In this document: one piece after another, positions 61,976 to 64,000 of the stretch
Numbering within the stretch: position 1 is the first letter of the stretch
Layout: each line of letters opens with the position of its first letter
Assembly: GCF_040372805.1 (NCBI RefSeq)
Contig: NZ_BAABWJ010000001.1
Span: forward strand, 1,240,001 to 1,304,000
Length of the DNA: 64,000 bases
Direction: 5' to 3'
From: Pseudoteredinibacter isoporae_A
GTDB lineage: Bacteria > Pseudomonadota > Gammaproteobacteria > Pseudomonadales > Cellvibrionaceae
The notes under the pieces: generated by a model
Databases searched by the model: none
Seen by the model: only the letters and a program-made list of their open reading frames with translations
Told to the model about the DNA's origin: nothing
Program-made: the position numbers and the translations under genes

Positions 61976-62458
61976 CTACTCACTGTCGGCCTGTAGATCC
62001 AATGCGGTTTCAAATTTCACTGTCCGAATGGCGATGGACGTGTGGAACTTGCGGATATTCACATTGCTGTGCAGAACGCGGTCGATAAATTGTTCATAGG
62101 CGCGGATATCTCGCACGGATACCAACAGAATAAAATCCATTTCACCCGTTACTTCATAACATTGGGTGACTTCCCTGGCGTCTTGAAGGGTCTCGCTGAA
62201 CGCTCGATAGATATCCCGGCGATCCCGCTCCATCTCGATGCTGACGATCAATTGCAAACCGTGCCCGGCCAAACGCGGGTCCAATACCGCGACCTCTTTC
62301 AAAATGATGCCACTGTCGCGCAGTCGTTTGACCCGCTGCAAGCAGGCTGGCGGTGATAGCCCTACTTCAGCTGCCAGTGCCTGATTGGCAATGCGGTTGT
62401 TCTCTTGCAGTTGAGAGAGGATGGCAATATCGATACGGTCCAGATTGTGAGATTTCAT
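61976..62458 (-). CDS. Lrp/AsnC family transcriptional regulator
   Basis: 160-residue feast/famine regulator. N-terminal helix-turn-helix (about 8-58; DIAILSQLQENNRIANQALA, then AEVGLSPPACLQRVKRL) and a C-terminal RAM/Lrp ligand domain with YEVTGEMDFILLVSVRD and KFHTSIAIRTVK. Such proteins respond to amino acids. It is divergent from the nucleoside-recognition membrane protein and convergent with thiI. Confidence 0.92.
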   Translation of the reverse strand: MKSHNLDRIDIAILSQLQENNRIANQALAAEVGLSPPACLQRVKRLRDSGIILKEVAVLDPRLAGHGLQLIVSIEMERDRRDIYRAFSETLQDAREVTQCYEVTGEMDFILLVSVRDIRAYEQFIDRVLHSNVNIRKFHTSIAIRTVKFETALDLQADSE

Positions 62459-62631
62459 GGCTGATGCTTTTTAAAAAATTAAATTAGGCTTTAGGAGAAT
62501 AATAAATCAAATATTAAGCCAGGGTGCATAACTAAAAAACTTAAGTGTGGAGCAATCAGGCACAATACGGCTCTTTCCAAGTCAGTTTCACGCTGCCCTG
62601 TGCGCGGCGGTATTGTGAGGTCTACCTAAGA

Positions 62632-63585
62632 ATGCAGTCATTTTTACGAGCCTGGGCAGAGGAAACCTATCGGGTTTGCTGGAGCCTGTTCAAAGTCATG
62701 TTGCCTGTCGTAGTGGTGGTGAAGGTGCTGGACAACTGGGGATTCAACGACGTACTGGCGGAGTTTTTGGCGCCCCTGATGAATGCGGTGGGCTTGCCGG
62801 AATCCATGTCATTGGTGTGGGCGGCAACCATGCTCTCCAATATTTACGCCGGCATGCTGGTGTATGTTCAACTGGGTGAATCTCTGAGTCAGGCTCAGAT
62901 CAGCATCCTGGGGGCGTTGATGCTGACTGCCCACGGCTTGCCCGTCGAAGTCGCCATCGCCCGTCAGGCGGGGGTGTCGGTGATGTTCAGCCTTGTGTTA
63001 CGCATTGCCGGTGCCTTGGGTTTTGCCTGGTTGCTCAAGCAGATGTACGCATTCTGGCCCGCTGATCAGGCGGCGGAATTACTCTGGCAACCGGAGATCC
63101 AAGTGGCGACCAGTTGGTGGGCGTGGGTTCAGGAGCAGGTGGTCAGCTTTGTGGTGATTTTTGCGATTGTGGCCTTGCTGCTGGCAGTACTGCGGCTGCT
63201 GCGTATTCTTGGGGTAGAAGCCCTGATGGCCTGGTGCTTGTCTCCGGTATTGCGTTTTTTGGGGATTGCCCGCAGCGCTATGACAATCACGATTACAGGA
63301 ATTACGTTGGGGATGGCTTTCGGTGGGGGAATTCTGATCGATGAGGCTCGCCAGGGGCGAGTTGAGCCAAAGGACGTCTTCAGCGCAATAATGATGTTGA
63401 GCCTGCTCCACAGTTTGGTCGAAGACACCTTGCTGGTGCTCTTGCTTGGGGCCGATTTCAACGCAGTATTCTGGGGGCGCTTAGTGTTCTCCCTAGTTCT
63501 GGTTGCGGTCCTGACGCGTTTGTTCAATCACCGTTCCATCGCCCGCCTTTGTTATCGAGATGTCAGGGTGTCGGACGCGAGGTAG
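62632..63585 (+). CDS. Nucleoside-recognition (Gate) domain membrane protein
   Basis: 317 residues from the ATG at 62632, beginning MQSFLRAWAEETYRVCW; the earlier in-frame start lacks a family match. It has about eight hydrophobic helices with two Gate-type repeats: VVVVVKVLDNWGFNDVLAEF with MSLVWAATMLSNIYAGM, and ALMAWCLSPVLRFLGIA with GITLGMAFGGGILIDEA. The family includes spore maturation proteins SpmA/SpmB and ferrous iron or nucleoside transport homologues, but function here is unknown. Confidence 0.78.
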   Translation: MQSFLRAWAEETYRVCWSLFKVMLPVVVVVKVLDNWGFNDVLAEFLAPLMNAVGLPESMSLVWAATMLSNIYAGMLVYVQLGESLSQAQISILGALMLTAHGLPVEVAIARQAGVSVMFSLVLRIAGALGFAWLLKQMYAFWPADQAAELLWQPEIQVATSWWAWVQEQVVSFVVIFAIVALLLAVLRLLRILGVEALMAWCLSPVLRFLGIARSAMTITITGITLGMAFGGGILIDEARQGRVEPKDVFSAIMMLSLLHSLVEDTLLVLLLGADFNAVFWGRLVFSLVLVAVLTRLFNHRSIARLCYRDVRVSDAR

Positions 63586-63741
63586 TGTTGTTTCGTTCAG
63601 GTTGAGCCGGCTGTTGGTGATTGTGAGCGCCAGTTTATGAGCATTTATGCCAAAAGCCGCTAAAGAACATGACCGTTTATCCGATAGCTCCTATATCAGG
63701 CACGGCGATCAAGCACAGTGCTGCGGACAGGCGAAGCGATC

Positions 63742-64000
63742 ATGGCGAAAGCGTCACACAATCAAAGCAAACAGAAAAAGGTCATAGGCATCATCGTTGG
63801 GGTGGTGTTGGTGGCCATTGCCGTGGGGGCGTTTGTCGCAAACCAGGGGCCTGCATTGGCTGATCCGGATACGTTCAGCGACGGCATTCCGGTCTACGGT
63901 AAGTTGACTCTGAACGATGCCCGCATTGCTTGTGAACGCTACACACGGGTGAGTCTCGGCAAGCAGCTTAAAACCCTTTCAGTGGATACCCGTTCAAGTC
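63742..64000 (+). CDS. Membrane-anchored protein of unknown function (5' part only)
   Basis: The frame opens at ATG 63742 and runs off the right edge without a stop. A charged N-terminus (MAKASHNQSKQKK) is followed by one transmembrane segment (about residues 14-33, VIGIIVGVVLVAIAVGAFVA) and a soluble region with DPDTFSDGIPVYGKLTL. It looks like an inner-membrane anchored periplasmic protein. No family recognised. Confidence 0.65.
   Translation, partial: MAKASHNQSKQKKVIGIIVGVVLVAIAVGAFVANQGPALADPDTFSDGIPVYGKLTLNDARIACERYTRVSLGKQLKTLSVDTRSS

Noticed and set aside
1..64000. Mobile elements, CRISPR arrays, rRNA or tRNA genes
   Set aside because: I saw no transposase, integrase, regularly spaced repeats with spacers, or recognisable rRNA or tRNA sequence; the only tandem repeats are the two coding tracts in chpA.

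Overview
The window looks like a chromosomal segment of a free-living, probably marine or particle-associated gammaproteobacterium. Gene order closely follows two blocks that I recall from Pseudomonas aeruginosa: hemW-rdgB-metWX-yggT-proC-yggS-pilTU-ruvX-yqgE-tonB-gshB-pilGHIJK-chpABC-rsmE, and ctpA-envC-gpmI-rhodanese-grxC-secB-ntrCB-glnA-thiI. The two TonB-dependent receptors, the DUF4426, DUF4124 and DUF6316 proteins and the overall gene style point to a Cellvibrionales-like or neighbouring lineage. That placement is inference from gene content, not from an rRNA gene; I saw no rRNA, tRNA, CRISPR array, insertion sequence or prophage here.

Layout. 1-3.5 kb: a pyridine nucleotide-disulfide oxidoreductase converging with zero spacing on an orphan hybrid histidine kinase. 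3.6-10.0 kb (minus strand): housekeeping genes hemW, rdgB, DUF4426, metW, metX, yggT, proC and yggS. 10.2-12.4 kb: the twitching-motility retraction ATPases pilT and pilU. 12.4-15.3 kb (minus): ruvX, yqgE, a tonB and gshB. 15.8-27.8 kb: the complete Chp chemosensory operon for type IV pili (pilG, pilH, pilI, pilJ, pilK, chpA, cheB-type chpB, cheW-type chpC). The 1995-residue ChpA carries two perfect hexanucleotide repeat tracts that encode Glu-Ala and Glu-Gln dipeptide repeats.

28.6-33.6 kb: a compact four-gene array of NarL-type response regulator, TonB-dependent receptor, periplasmic binding protein-like protein and NarX-type sensor kinase, with no transport ATPase or permease. It looks like a ligand-sensing system spanning both membranes and is the most interesting accessory locus. 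33.7-38.7 kb (minus): a LuxR-type regulator, a second TonB-dependent receptor and a Tat-exported PhoD-family phosphatase. 39.0-41.7 kb: pepQ prolidase and a secreted amidohydrolase. 41.7-44.6 kb (minus): a small second-type signal peptidase I, acetate kinase and a short phosphotransacetylase. 44.8-46.5 kb: a polytopic membrane transporter and a small DUF6316-like gene.

46.6-51.5 kb (minus): divergent polysaccharide deacetylase, CtpA protease, EnvC and GpmI, a cell-envelope and glycolysis block. 51.8-54.0 kb: rhodanese-like protein, glutaredoxin, SecB and a GNAT acetyltransferase. 54.0-60.1 kb (minus): the nitrogen regulon core ntrB-ntrC, a DUF4124 protein, a PLP-dependent deaminase-like enzyme and glnA. 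Clear NtrC boxes and a near-consensus sigma-54 promoter lie upstream of glnA, and an NtrC palindrome lies upstream of ntrB. 60.5-64 kb: thiI, an Lrp-family regulator, a nucleoside-recognition-domain membrane protein and the start of a membrane-anchored protein cut by the window edge.

Functional themes are surface sensing and twitching motility (Chp plus PilTU), TonB-linked nutrient sensing and uptake, and nitrogen control. Several gene starts were moved inward from the longest open frame because an internal ATG or GTG with a Shine-Dalgarno sequence and family-typical N-terminus fits better; these are noted gene by gene.
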